Shown piece by piece: positions 1 to 8,271 of a DNA stretch of 64,000 nt. Under the pieces are notes generated by a model. The model was not told the DNA's origin and made no database searches. It saw only the letters and a program-made list of their open reading frames with translations. The position numbers were made by a program, and so were the translations under genes. Within the stretch, counting starts at the first letter, position 1. Every line of letters begins with the position of its first letter. The DNA is from Natranaerobius thermophilus JW/NM-WN-LF (GTDB lineage: Bacteria > Bacillota > Natranaerobiia > Natranaerobiales > Natranaerobiaceae): assembly GCF_000020005.1 (NCBI RefSeq), contig NC_010718.1:1679001-1743000 (forward strand), given 5' to 3'.

Positions 1-81
1 AGTTACATTGGAGATAGTCCAGCAGGGCTTTTTGACCCTGAAACCTGGAGAACTTTTATTCATAGGTTGAGATCTTTTTAA
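1..81 (+). CDS. 3' end of an unrecognised gene (partial)
   Basis: An open frame enters from the left edge and stops with TAA at 79-81. Only 26 residues are visible, ending in FIHRLRSF. The stop lies 36 bases before the start of the Mur-ligase-like gene on the same strand, so the two may be co-transcribed. No family can be assigned from so short a tail. Confidence 0.5.
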   Translation, partial: SYIGDSPAGLFDPETWRTFIHRLRSF

Positions 82-117
82 ACTCAACGAAGATTATTAT
101 ACTCTGAGGTGAATAAT

Positions 118-1740
118 ATGCCTGATAATGTTAGTTTAAGGGCTTTAATAGAAAATTATCCTATAAAAAGCATAGTCATGCCTGGTAATTCTGGAAATAT
201 TAAGCAAGCCCTAGACGATATCAAAATATCCGGTTTAAATTATCATTCCCAAAATGTTTCCCAAAATGAGTTATTTTTTTGTTTAACGGGCCATCAATAC
301 GATGGCCATGCTTTTGCAGAAAAAGCCTACAACAAAGGGGCAGTTGCATTAATAGTTGAGCGAGAAATCCCCCATATTCCTCTCTTGCAAGTAGTAGTTG
401 AAAATTCAAGACGAGCCCTTTCTCATCTTAGTGCTAAGTTTTATCAACATCCTTCCAAGTCTATGAATATGATAGGAATTACTTCTACTAATGGTAAAAC
501 AACTACCACTTACATGATTGATCAAATTCTTAGCAGCAACAAACCCACGGGCTTATTGGGAACTGTTATAGTAAAATTAGGAGAAGAGACAAAGGAATCG
601 GATTTAACCACCCCTGAATCTTTAGATCTCCAAAGATACTTAGCTTCTATGAAAAGAAAAAATATCAATTATTGTACTATGGAAGTATCTTCTTCAGGAT
701 TAGAACTGGAACGGGTTTCTGCCGTGGACTATGATATCGCTATAATTAATAACATCTCGAGGGACCATATTGACCAACACGGCTCTTTCGAAAACTATTT
801 TGCAGCTAAACAGCGTTTAGTAGAAGAAATTCAGGAAGATAAAAGGGCTGTTATTAATGTTGATTGTGAAAATGCCTGTAAAATGATTAATTACACTAAA
901 GCGAAAGTTATAACTTATAGTGTAAAAGGCATAGATGCTACAATTGGAATTGACAATCTGGATTTATCATCAGGAAGTGCCAGTTTTGATCTAGTTATCA
1001 ATAGAGGTTTCTCTACTCTATCGGGCAAATGGATAAAACCAGGTCGATTTAAAATCAAATTAAAAGTATTGGGCCTTCATAATGTCTATAATGCTACTTC
1101 TGCTGCTATATCGACATTATTATTGGATGAACCTATAACTCGGATACAGTCAGAGCTGGCTAAATTTTCAGGTGTAGAACGCAGATTCCAACTGATATTT
1201 GACAAAAAATTCAAAATTATAGATGATCACTTTGCCAATCCCGGAAATATTGAAGTCACCATGGAAACCCTAGGAAAGATGGATTTTAATAACCTAAAAA
1301 TTTTATATGCCATTAGAGGTGGTAGAGGTAAGACTGTTAATGAGGAAAATACTAAGGCTTTAATTAAATGGCTAAAAAAATTAAACCTTCAAGAAGTTTA
1401 TGTAACATCAAGTGATGAAATAGTGGGAATTGAGAATAAAGTTACGATGACAGAAAGAGATACCACCCTTTCTCTTTTGAAATCAGCTGGAATAAGGGTT
1501 AGATATTTCTCTCAACTAAGATCAGCTATTAAGTCTGTTATTATTGAAAGACATTTACAAACTGGCGATGTTCTCTTACTAGCTGGATGTCAAGGTATGG
1601 ATCCGGGTGCTAGACTAGTTTTAAATTTAATATACAATAGACTAACCAAAAATCAGCAAAAATACTGGGGTGACGAGATCTTAGCGCCTTTAAAGCATAG
1701 GGTCGCAGGTATGAATTGTAATATTTCTAAGCCGATATAA
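118..1740 (+). CDS. Mur ligase family protein (MurE-like paralogue)
   Basis: 540-residue relative of UDP-MurNAc-tripeptide synthetase, which joins an amino acid to a muropeptide precursor using ATP. Visible are the P-loop (STNGKTTTT, about residues 123-131), TTPESLDLQRYL, a MEVSSSG element and SRDHIDQHGSFENYF. The ATG at 118 is chosen because GAGGTGA (106-112) lies 6 bases ahead; an in-frame GTG at 109 overlaps that ribosome site. Several MurE hallmarks differ: AHTPD is replaced by FANPG, the usual His after MEVSS is Ser, and no DNPR-type substrate motif is seen. The fold is secure; the substrate is not, so I give no gene symbol. Confidence 0.8.
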   Translation: MPDNVSLRALIENYPIKSIVMPGNSGNIKQALDDIKISGLNYHSQNVSQNELFFCLTGHQYDGHAFAEKAYNKGAVALIVEREIPHIPLLQVVVENSRRALSHLSAKFYQHPSKSMNMIGITSTNGKTTTTYMIDQILSSNKPTGLLGTVIVKLGEETKESDLTTPESLDLQRYLASMKRKNINYCTMEVSSSGLELERVSAVDYDIAIINNISRDHIDQHGSFENYFAAKQRLVEEIQEDKRAVINVDCENACKMINYTKAKVITYSVKGIDATIGIDNLDLSSGSASFDLVINRGFSTLSGKWIKPGRFKIKLKVLGLHNVYNATSAAISTLLLDEPITRIQSELAKFSGVERRFQLIFDKKFKIIDDHFANPGNIEVTMETLGKMDFNNLKILYAIRGGRGKTVNEENTKALIKWLKKLNLQEVYVTSSDEIVGIENKVTMTERDTTLSLLKSAGIRVRYFSQLRSAIKSVIIERHLQTGDVLLLAGCQGMDPGARLVLNLIYNRLTKNQQKYWGDEILAPLKHRVAGMNCNISKPI

Positions 1741-1771
1741 TTTTTTTAAAATTTTTGATTCAATAAATCCC

Positions 1772-1800
1772 TTGACTATATTTATTGCATGAGTTATACT
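1772..1800 (+). promoter_or_regulatory. Sigma-A-type promoter of the tRNA array
   Basis: TTGACT at 1772-1777 and TATACT at 1795-1800 are separated by exactly 17 bases and lie about 50 bases before tRNA-Asp. This is a close match to the vegetative consensus. Confidence 0.75.
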
Positions 1801-1852
1801 AATAAATGTCGCGGCGGGATAAAATAATTCTGCGGCAAGACAACAACAATAT

Positions 1853-1929
1853 GGGGCTGTAGTGAAGTGGCTCAACACGCCGGCCTGTCACGCCGGAGAC
1901 CGCGGGTTCGAATCCCGTCAGCCCCGCCA
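1853..1929 (+). tRNA. tRNA-Asp (GTC)
   Basis: Acceptor stem GGGGCTG pairs with CAGCCCC, followed by discriminator G (1926) and an encoded CCA (1927-1929). The T arm contains GGTTCGAATCC. The anticodon loop reads CTGTCAC, anticodon GTC. First gene of a four-tRNA array. Confidence 0.95.
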
Positions 1930-1933
1930 ACAA

Positions 1934-2010
1934 GCTGACGTGGCTCAATTGGCTAGAGCAGCTGACTTGTAATCAGCAGGTTGTGGGTTCGAGTCCCACC
2001 GTCAGCTCCA
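1934..2010 (+). tRNA. tRNA-Thr (TGT)
   Basis: Acceptor stem GCTGACG pairs with CGTCAGC, with an encoded CCA at 2008-2010. The anticodon stem GCTGA/TCAGC encloses CTTGTAA, anticodon TGT. It starts only 4 bases after tRNA-Asp, so both are processed from one transcript. Confidence 0.95.
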
Positions 2011-2031
2011 TTTTTTATTTTAAATTTATTT

Positions 2032-2119
2032 GGAGAGGTACCCGAGTTTGGCCAAAGGGGGCAGACTGTAAATCTGCTGGCGCAAGCCTTCGGAGGTTCG
2101 AATCCTCCCCTCTCCACCA
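2032..2119 (+). tRNA. tRNA-Tyr (GTA)
   Basis: Class II tRNA with a long variable arm (CTGGCGCAAGCCTTC region). Acceptor GGAGAGG pairs with CCTCTCC; CCA is encoded at 2117-2119. The anticodon loop reads CTGTAAA, anticodon GTA. Confidence 0.95.
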
Positions 2120-2189
2120 TTAATTTAATTACTAACAAAAGTATAAAATTAAAAATATAGATTATAATATCTAATGTATACTAAATCGT

Positions 2190-2264
2190 TGGGGCGTAGC
2201 CAAGTGGTAAGGCACGGGGTTTTGGTCCCCGGACTCGCAGGTTCGATCCCTGCCGCCCCAGCCA
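2190..2264 (+). tRNA. tRNA-Gln (TTG)
   Basis: Acceptor TGGGGCG pairs with CGCCCCA, discriminator G, then encoded CCA at 2262-2264. The anticodon loop reads TTTTGGT, anticodon TTG. A 70-base AT-rich spacer separates it from tRNA-Tyr. Last of the array, with a terminator directly after. Confidence 0.95.
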
Positions 2265-2283
2265 ATTAATTATACTAAACGTA

Positions 2284-2312
2284 AAATAGCCCGATTACCG
2301 GGCTATTTTTTT
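2284..2312 (+). terminator. Intrinsic terminator of the tRNA array, probably bidirectional
   Basis: AAATAGCCCG (2284-2293) pairs with CGGGCTATTT (2299-2308) around ATTAC, followed by more T. It sits between the plus-strand tRNAs and the 3' end of minus-strand cheR, and has an A run on its left, so it can serve both. Confidence 0.85.
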
Positions 2313-2348
2313 ATGTTTAAATATTATTTTTAGTAGTGAATTCAAAAC

Positions 2349-3131
2349 TTATTTTTGATAGAAAAATGTGGCTATTGATTGAAATCCTAATTTACTGGCG
2401 TTAAATATTTGTTCAGTACTCCCTACAAATAAGACTCCCCCGGGAGCTAAAGCTTGGTAGAAATTTTTATATAGAATGCTTTTTGCTTCTTCCGTGAAGT
2501 AGATCATAACATTACGACAAAGTATGAGATCGAAGTTTTTATCATATGGGTCTTTTAAGAGATTGTGTTTTTTAAAATTGACACATTTTTTTATTTCGTC
2601 CTTAACGTGATATAGTTTATCTTCTTGATTAAAATATTTAAATAATCTGTCAGAGTTCACCTCTTTAATTCTTTCTTCTGAATAAACTCCTTTACGTGCT
2701 TGATTCAAAACAGTTTCATCTAGGTCAGTAGCTAAAATATCAAATTGTGATGGTGGAAAAAACTCTTTTAGAACCATCGCCAGAGAATATGGCTCTTCTC
2801 CTGTCGAACATGCAGCACTCCAAATTTTTAATTTCTCATCCTTCCCCTTTTGTTTAATTATTTTAGGTAAGATAGTTTCTTCTAATACATTCCATCTTTG
2901 GGGATTCCTAAAAAATTCTGATACGTTAATTGTAATCCGATCTAAAAATTCTCTATAAAGTTTTTCGTCCCTTTGTAATGCCAACCAATAGTCATCATAA
3001 GATGAGTATCCTCGTTTACTCATTAATGTTGTTAATCGCCTTTTCATCTGTTTTTGTTTATATTGATTAAGATCAATTCCTGTTTTTTGATAAACTTTAG
3101 ATTTAAATGTTTCAAAAGCTGTATCAGTCAA
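2349..3131 (-). CDS. cheR: CheR-type protein-glutamate methyltransferase
   Basis: 260 residues, normal length for CheR. It transfers methyl groups from S-adenosylmethionine to glutamates of chemoreceptors in the cytoplasm. An N-terminal helical CheR_N region (about 5-60) is followed by the SAM-binding fold with WSAACSTGEEPYSLA (about 104-118) and the CRNVMIYF segment. The start is TTG, behind a GGAGAG-rich ribosome site. No chemotaxis genes lie next to it, which is common for scattered cheR copies. The gene upstream is ndk, 45 bases away, so they may share a transcript. Confidence 0.9.
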   Translation of the reverse strand: MTDTAFETFKSKVYQKTGIDLNQYKQKQMKRRLTTLMSKRGYSSYDDYWLALQRDEKLYREFLDRITINVSEFFRNPQRWNVLEETILPKIIKQKGKDEKLKIWSAACSTGEEPYSLAMVLKEFFPPSQFDILATDLDETVLNQARKGVYSEERIKEVNSDRLFKYFNQEDKLYHVKDEIKKCVNFKKHNLLKDPYDKNFDLILCRNVMIYFTEEAKSILYKNFYQALAPGGVLFVGSTEQIFNASKLGFQSIATFFYQK

Positions 3132-3176
3132 TTATGAATCTCTCCTCTCCCTACTGATCATACTCAGTTCTATGCA

Positions 3177-3596
3177 TTAGTTCGTCGGTCGAAAAAATAA
3201 ATTAATTTCTCTTTTTGCAGTATCTTCACTATCAGACCCGTGAACTAAGTTATAAGTTATATCTAAAGCTAAATCACCTCTAATGGTACCTGGTGCAGCT
3301 TTTTTAGGGTCCGTATCCCCTATCAACTTACGAACAACCTCAATGACATTATCTCCCTCCCATACCATAGCAACCACTGGTCCACTTGTTATGTAATTGA
3401 TTAAATCGTTAAAAAAGGGTTTGTCCCTATGTTCTTGATAATGGGTTTGGGCTAACTCTTTAGAGACTTCTAACATGGTTATCTTCCTTAAGTTCAATCT
3501 CTTATTCTCTAGTCGAGAAATTATCTCTCCGACTAATCCCCTCTCTACCCCATCGGGTTTAACCATAACAAAGGTTTGTTCATTTTGTGATGACAT
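3177..3596 (-). CDS. ndk: Nucleoside diphosphate kinase
   Basis: 139 residues. It moves the gamma phosphate from ATP to other nucleoside diphosphates through a phosphohistidine. The phosphate-accepting His is H119 in NLVHGSDS; the N-terminal FVMVKPDGVERG and the RGDLALD segment are typical. AAGGAGG lies 8 bases before the ATG. No terminator is visible after it, so transcription may continue into cheR. Confidence 0.97.
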   Translation of the reverse strand: MSSQNEQTFVMVKPDGVERGLVGEIISRLENKRLNLRKITMLEVSKELAQTHYQEHRDKPFFNDLINYITSGPVVAMVWEGDNVIEVVRKLIGDTDPKKAAPGTIRGDLALDITYNLVHGSDSEDTAKREINLFFRPTN

Positions 3597-3742
3597 TCAA
3601 AAAACCTCCTTAACTGTTATGTAGGATTAGTGTTTAAAATTGTGTCTCGCTGTCTTTTTAATAATTATAACCAATAGTGTTTCATTAAATTGTAACTCAT
3701 TTTTTATGTACCTGCAAATATTCTTAATCACCATTGTCTTTT

Positions 3743-5278
3743 TTAATCTTCTTCTTGGAAATGTGAAACCGGTGGATTTACTAGTTCAGGTGGTTCAATC
3801 CCATATTTTTTTATTATTTCGTGCGCTACACTTCGACCAGCTTCGTAAGTTAAAGCCAGGTTATTTCCAGATATAGCTAAAGAGCCTGTTATCCATAAAT
3901 TGTTCCAAAACGTGAGGTTATTATTCACATTTATACCAAGTATTTCTTTTAAATTTGAAATTTTACCGAAACATGCCCCATAGGGGCTATTAAAGTTTTC
4001 GTACCAATCTTGGGGAGACTTAATATCTTGAAACTCAATATACTTTTCAATGTCTTTGATTTCTAAATGTTTTTCAACACAGTTAATTATCTTAGTTTGT
4101 AATTTTTTAATCAATATTTCATTCCAGTTAATATTAGTGTTCAAATTAGGTACAGCGACGGACAACTGCATTACAGACCTATCGCCCTCTGCCAAACTAG
4201 GATCTGTTACACAAGGGTTTTGGACGGATATAATAGGATCTTCTGGTATCTCACCTTTATTAAGTTCTTCAAAGGTATCCCAGAAATTTTCAGGGACAAT
4301 TATGCTGTGATGCATGAGATTATAGAAAGTTTTTGATAATCCCAGGTACATAACCATTTTTGAGTATGAATAGTTTACATCACTAGACACTTTCAGATCC
4401 TTTTTTCTTTCCGACTTATTGACTAACTTCATTATATGATTCAAATCGTTTGTAGCACATATCACTTCATCGAGCTCTTTGGACGAACCGTCTTTTAAAA
4501 CAATTTCCTTAGCTTGATTGTCACTTGTGTTTATTTGTTTTACTTCACAATTTAAATAAATTTGCCCTCCCAACTCTTCAATGACCTTTCCCATAGCTTT
4601 TGATAATTTATTTAGCCCTCCCATCACATGAAAAACACCCATACTATATTCAAGATATGAGAGAATGCTATATAATGAAGGGCATTTATGAAAGGATCTA
4701 CCAACATATTTAGTCTGAAATGTAAAACCAAATTTTACCTTGTCATTCTCAAAATACTGTTCTAAATCTTTCCAAAAATTAGTGAATGGTTTGAGATGTG
4801 CAAAATTACTAATTAAATTCCATTTTGGTAAGTTTTTAAAATTAGAGTAACCAGCTCTGAGAGCATAAAAAAGATTTTCATATTTTTTACTATTGTCATC
4901 TAAGAATTTATCCAGTCCGGAAACATCGGCACTGCTAAACTGATGAATATTTTCTTTTAATCGCTTATAGTTTCTGCGAGGATATAACCTGGAACCATCT
5001 TGATATATTATCTGATAAAAAGGTTCTAATAACTTTAAATCTACATAATTATGCAGATTTTTATTGCACTGCCAAAAAATATCTTCAAGAACAAAAGGCA
5101 TTATAAAATAAGTTGGGCCTAAATCAAAGGTGAATTTTCCGTCTTGGTCATTCATAACACTACATTTTCCACCAATCTGAGTATTTTTTTCATAGATAGA
5201 TACTTGAAAACCTTTTGAAGCTAATAACATTCCGGCAGCTAAACCGCTTGGACCTGCTCCAACAATACCAACACGCAA
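3743..5278 (-). CDS. FAD-dependent phytoene-desaturase-like oxidoreductase
   Basis: 511 residues of the CrtI/CrtN-type amine-oxidase superfamily. The N-terminal dinucleotide motif GIVGAGPSGLAAG and YEKNTQIGGKC bind FAD; the C-terminal region (WITGSLAISGNNL, AGRSVAHEI) matches the family's FAD-closing segment. The TTG at 5278 is chosen because GGAGGAGAG lies 5 bases ahead and the protein then begins directly with the beta strand of the Rossmann fold. A longer frame to 5341 would put that ribosome site inside the coding part. Family members desaturate carotenoids or related polyisoprenoids; no other carotenoid gene is nearby, so the substrate is open. Confidence 0.8.
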   Translation of the reverse strand: MRVGIVGAGPSGLAAGMLLASKGFQVSIYEKNTQIGGKCSVMNDQDGKFTFDLGPTYFIMPFVLEDIFWQCNKNLHNYVDLKLLEPFYQIIYQDGSRLYPRRNYKRLKENIHQFSSADVSGLDKFLDDNSKKYENLFYALRAGYSNFKNLPKWNLISNFAHLKPFTNFWKDLEQYFENDKVKFGFTFQTKYVGRSFHKCPSLYSILSYLEYSMGVFHVMGGLNKLSKAMGKVIEELGGQIYLNCEVKQINTSDNQAKEIVLKDGSSKELDEVICATNDLNHIMKLVNKSERKKDLKVSSDVNYSYSKMVMYLGLSKTFYNLMHHSIIVPENFWDTFEELNKGEIPEDPIISVQNPCVTDPSLAEGDRSVMQLSVAVPNLNTNINWNEILIKKLQTKIINCVEKHLEIKDIEKYIEFQDIKSPQDWYENFNSPYGACFGKISNLKEILGINVNNNLTFWNNLWITGSLAISGNNLALTYEAGRSVAHEIIKKYGIEPPELVNPPVSHFQEED

Positions 5279-5366
5279 AGAAATCTCTCCTCCATAATTT
5301 TTAACACTTGATACAATAATCATTAAAAATGTCAATGACATCTCAAGTTAAATTATACCACTTATG

Positions 5367-6758
5367 CTAGTAATTTTTAATATTTTCGGCTCTTTTCCTC
5401 ACTACAGTTTTAAATTTATAAGTCAGAATAACAGCTGAGATAACTTGTGTAACTGCAATGGCTAACCAAATACCTTTACTTTGCATCCCCATACTGAAAG
5501 TAAAAATGTATGCCAGAGGCACTCTAGCTCCTACTCCTGTTAATGCAGCAATTATAAAAGGTGTTTTTGCGTCCCCGGCTCCTTGCATTCCTCTTGAAAA
5601 GACAATTCCCAAAGCATGAACAGGCATAACAAGAGAAAGTGTTTTTAATAATGAGTCACCGATTTTAATTACAGATAAATCTTTAACGAAAAACTTTAAT
5701 AGTTCAGGTGCGAAAACTCGTGTAAGAATAGCTGTGAAAGTAATAACCATTGCACCGGTAATTGCACAGGTAAAACCACTAGAGATAGCCCTGTTTTGAT
5801 CTGAATTCCCCAAATTAACACCTACCATTGAAGCTGCTACAGTTGCTATTGAAGCTGCAGGAAATGTAGTTAAGCCAAATACAACCATTCCTACTGAATA
5901 TGCAGACACCACATCAGTACCTCCCGGGATACGAGTCATCATCATGATAAGTAAAATATTGCTACTCATCTGAATAAAACCATGTAAAGTAGCTGGTACA
6001 CCAATTTTAATTATTTTCTTCATAATTGCCAAACGTATCTTAAATAAATCATAAAAGCTGAGAACTAATCCCGAGATTTTTTTGGCTAATTCTCCTATAG
6101 CTCTCACAAGTATAACCGCATCAGCCAATACACTACCAACTGCAGCACCCGTTAATCCCAGAGAAGGGATTGGACCAAGGCCAAAAATAAAAGTATAATT
6201 TCCTGATACATTCAAAGCATTAGAAAAAAGATCCATTTTCATCGGAATCCTTGTATCACCTAATCCTTGAAAAATCCCCCAAAGTGGAAACTTGGTTATT
6301 AGAACAAAGGAAGCTGCAAACAAAATTTTTAAATAGTTATGGCTTAATTGTAATAATTGTTCTTCTGCTCCGAGTAATAATAAAATATTGTCACCGTATT
6401 TTAAACCGATAAAAGTTGTAAAACCAGATAATAATAGAGCTATTAATATAATTTGTCCAATTGCATATAAAGTTCCTGTGTAATTTTTTTCTCCGAAATA
6501 ATTTGCAACAACTGCAGTAGCACTCATAGATAACCCCATAGCTGGTACAGATACACCCATAAGGACTTGTTGTGCAATTCCTACTGCAGCAATTGCATCA
6601 GACCCTAAGACACCTACCATTTTAGTACCCGTAACTCTAACAACATTGTTCACTACTAATTGGATAGTTACAGGCCATGAAAGAAACCAAAGTACTTTTA
6701 ATAGATTGCCTTCCAAGATTAAATTTCTTCTCTTTTGTTCGCCTAAATCAAATCTCAT
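5367..6758 (-). CDS. MATE family multidrug/Na+ antiporter
   Basis: 463 residues with about 12 hydrophobic segments, the usual size for MATE (NorM/DinF) exporters, which drive cationic drugs or metabolites out with Na+ or H+. The N-terminal LWFLSWPVTIQLV and repeated half-protein pattern fit the family. The ATG at 6758 follows GGGAGAGG. Its stop is 88 bases before the flavoprotein start, so the two could form one unit, perhaps exporting a flavoprotein product; that link is inference. Confidence 0.9.
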   Translation of the reverse strand: MRFDLGEQKRRNLILEGNLLKVLWFLSWPVTIQLVVNNVVRVTGTKMVGVLGSDAIAAVGIAQQVLMGVSVPAMGLSMSATAVVANYFGEKNYTGTLYAIGQIILIALLLSGFTTFIGLKYGDNILLLLGAEEQLLQLSHNYLKILFAASFVLITKFPLWGIFQGLGDTRIPMKMDLFSNALNVSGNYTFIFGLGPIPSLGLTGAAVGSVLADAVILVRAIGELAKKISGLVLSFYDLFKIRLAIMKKIIKIGVPATLHGFIQMSSNILLIMMMTRIPGGTDVVSAYSVGMVVFGLTTFPAASIATVAASMVGVNLGNSDQNRAISSGFTCAITGAMVITFTAILTRVFAPELLKFFVKDLSVIKIGDSLLKTLSLVMPVHALGIVFSRGMQGAGDAKTPFIIAALTGVGARVPLAYIFTFSMGMQSKGIWLAIAVTQVISAVILTYKFKTVVRKRAENIKNY

Positions 6759-6887
6759 TTACGCCTCTCCCATTAAACCTATTTTTTCTAATTCCTCACT
6801 TTCTAAAACTATCATTATTTATTAATTTTCCATATTATACTTATTTAAAAACCATAATTGTTATTTTTTAATCACATTGAAATAGTT

Positions 6888-6925
6888 ATTAAACAAGAGT
6901 AAACTCTTTCTAATCTTGTTTAATC
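6888..6925. repeat. 11-bp inverted repeat upstream of the betaine-binding gene
   Basis: ATTAAACAAGA (6888-6898) is matched exactly by TCTTGTTTAAT (6915-6925), with a 16-base spacer. It ends 25 bases before the -35 element. There is no T run directly after it, so an operator seems likelier than a terminator. Confidence 0.55.
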
Positions 6926-6949
6926 AGGTTAAAGGAGTTTTCCAGAAAT

Positions 6950-6978
6950 TGCTTTTTATTGCTATCAAGTATATAATA
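6950..6978 (+). promoter_or_regulatory. Sigma-A-type promoter of the orphan betaine-binding gene
   Basis: TTGCTT (6950-6955) and a perfect TATAAT (6973-6978) are 17 bases apart. The implied leader is about 115 bases, long for a single gene. Confidence 0.7.
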
Positions 6979-7008
6979 GTCTTACTTGAAAACTAATTTT
7001 TTTAAAAC

Positions 7009-7028
7009 ACTAGTTCGTTAAACTAGTG
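7009..7028 (+). promoter_or_regulatory. Leader hairpin of the betaine-binding gene
   Basis: CACTAGTT (7009-7016) pairs fully with AACTAGTG (7021-7028) around CGTT. It lies inside the predicted leader, between promoter and ribosome site, and is not followed by a T run. It may stabilise the mRNA or bind a regulator. Confidence 0.5.
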
Positions 7029-7101
7029 ATTTCTAGCTAAATAAGCAAAAATCTACACTTTCGAAACAAAAAATAATTACGATTTATAGGAGGGGAAAGT
7101 T

Positions 7102-7965
7102 TTGAAAACAAAATTAGGTTTTATGTTAGTAGCTGTTATGATTATTGGCTTGTTGGTGATTGTAGCATGTAGTGAAGGTGAGGCAGAAGAAGTTCAAGAA
7201 GTTAAGATACCGTACGTAGACTGGGCTTGTGCTTCAGCTAAAACACATTTAGTAGCTGGTATCTTAGAAGAGATGGGATATGAAGTAGAATTAACTATGG
7301 CAGACCCTGGAGTAGTTTATACAGACCTAGCAAGAGGAAATCAAGATTTTTATGTAGCAGCCTGGTTACCAGTAACTCATGGTAGTTATTACGAGGAACA
7401 TGGAGAGAACTTATCAGATTTAGGTGCTATCTTTGAAGGCGCAAGAATAGGGTTAGTTGTACCTGATTACGTTGACATCGACTCAATTGATGAATTGAAA
7501 GAATACATTGCTGAATTTGATGGTGAAATTATTGGAATTGATTCTGGCGCAGGAATTATGGAAGCTACAGAAAACGCCCAAGAAGCTTATGAGAGTCTAG
7601 AAGATTATTCACTCATTACCAGCAGTGATTCTGGAATGACAGCTGAACTAAGAAGATCTATTCAAAATGAAGATTGGGTTGTAGTTACAGGCTGGACACC
7701 TCACTGGAAATTTGCAGAATGGGATTTAAAATTCTTGGATGACCCAGAAGGTATTTACGGTGAAGCTGAAGATATTCGTGTCATGGCACGAACAGATCTA
7801 GAAGAGGATATGCCAGAAGTAGTTGAATTATTAGAAAATATGTTTTTAACTGATGAAGAATTAGGTGAACTAATGGGAATGATTTCTGAATCAGGTGATG
7901 AAGCAGGTTCAGTAAAAGAATGGATGGAAAAATACGAAGATCAAGTTTCACAGTGGATTCCCTAA
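7102..7965 (+). CDS. Glycine betaine/choline-type ABC transporter substrate-binding lipoprotein (orphan)
   Basis: 287 residues, OpuAC/ProX-like. A signal peptide ends in a lipobox around VIVAC, so it should be lipid-anchored outside the membrane. Aromatic residues that form the quaternary-ammonium cage are visible in VDWACA, AAWLPVTH and GWTPHWKFAEW. The TTG start follows AGGAGGGG. It shares long stretches (ARIGLVVP.YVDIDSI; VVTGWTPHWKFAEWDL) with the operon protein at 19903-20784 but has no transporter genes beside it. It is strongly acidic. It probably delivers substrate to the permease encoded 13 kb away. Confidence 0.88.
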   Translation: MKTKLGFMLVAVMIIGLLVIVACSEGEAEEVQEVKIPYVDWACASAKTHLVAGILEEMGYEVELTMADPGVVYTDLARGNQDFYVAAWLPVTHGSYYEEHGENLSDLGAIFEGARIGLVVPDYVDIDSIDELKEYIAEFDGEIIGIDSGAGIMEATENAQEAYESLEDYSLITSSDSGMTAELRRSIQNEDWVVVTGWTPHWKFAEWDLKFLDDPEGIYGEAEDIRVMARTDLEEDMPEVVELLENMFLTDEELGELMGMISESGDEAGSVKEWMEKYEDQVSQWIP

Positions 7966-8002
7966 TTCAGTTAGATGAATTTTATATAGATTAGTAGAAT
8001 TT

Positions 8003-8042
8003 CCCCTTTAACCGAAGTACACATTGGTTAAAGGGGCTTTTT
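8003..8042 (+). terminator. Terminator after the orphan betaine-binding gene
   Basis: CCCCTTTAACC (8003-8013) pairs with GGTTAAAGGGG (8026-8036), followed by CTTTTT. Confidence 0.9.
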
Positions 8043-8074
8043 AAATAATAGTATGTAAAAGTTTATCTAAACCC

Positions 8075-8103
8075 TTGAAAAGTCAGTTGTGATAGTGTAT
8101 AAT
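8075..8103 (+). promoter_or_regulatory. Promoter of tRNA-Pro
   Basis: TTGAAA (8075-8080), 17-base spacer, perfect TATAAT (8098-8103). The tRNA begins 13 bases later, so the primary transcript has a very short leader. Confidence 0.8.
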
Positions 8104-8116
8104 ACAAAATGCACGT

Positions 8117-8193
8117 CGGGGCGTGGCGCAGCTTGGTAGCGCGCTACACTGGGGGTGTAGAGGTCGCGAGTTCAAATCTCGCCGCTCCGACCA
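8117..8193 (+). tRNA. tRNA-Pro (GGG)
   Basis: Acceptor CGGGGCG pairs with CGCTCCG (one G-T pair), discriminator A, encoded CCA at 8191-8193. Anticodon stem CTACA/TGTAG encloses CTGGGGG, anticodon GGG. It is a single-gene unit with its own promoter and terminator. Confidence 0.95.
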
Positions 8194-8206
8194 TACAACA
8201 ACCATA

Positions 8207-8238
8207 AAAAACCGCTGGTTTCTAACCAGCGGTTTTTT
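8207..8238 (+). terminator. Terminator after tRNA-Pro, bidirectional
   Basis: AAAAACCGCTGGTT pairs with AACCAGCGGTTTTT around TCT. It also lies just beyond the 3' end of the minus-strand nitrilase gene and can end that transcript. Confidence 0.9.
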
Positions 8239-8271
8239 AATATAATACTTTTCTTTTTTGAAAAGTATAAG

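Larger units (their letters stand above)
6759..7101. other. Divergent intergenic region between MATE gene and orphan betaine-binding gene
   Basis: 343 bases without a gene. On the minus strand a TATAAT (plus-strand 6834-6839) could be the -10 of the MATE gene, with a poor -35. In the middle is an 11-bp inverted repeat (6888-6898 and 6915-6925). Rightward come a strong promoter (6950-6978) and an 8-bp hairpin (7009-7028) in the leader of the binding-protein gene. Confidence 0.6.

Noticed and set aside
1690-2138. Minus-strand frames across the tRNA array
   Set aside because: They overlap tRNA genes; the frame at 1953-2138 even spells peptides often seen as false calls over tRNAs.
3640-3876. 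Plus-strand frame of 78 residues, hydrophobic
   Set aside because: It overlaps the well-supported flavoprotein gene in antisense and has no ribosome site.
6950-7101. A riboswitch in the leader of the betaine-binding gene
   Set aside because: Only one simple hairpin is visible; no conserved riboswitch core could be recognised.
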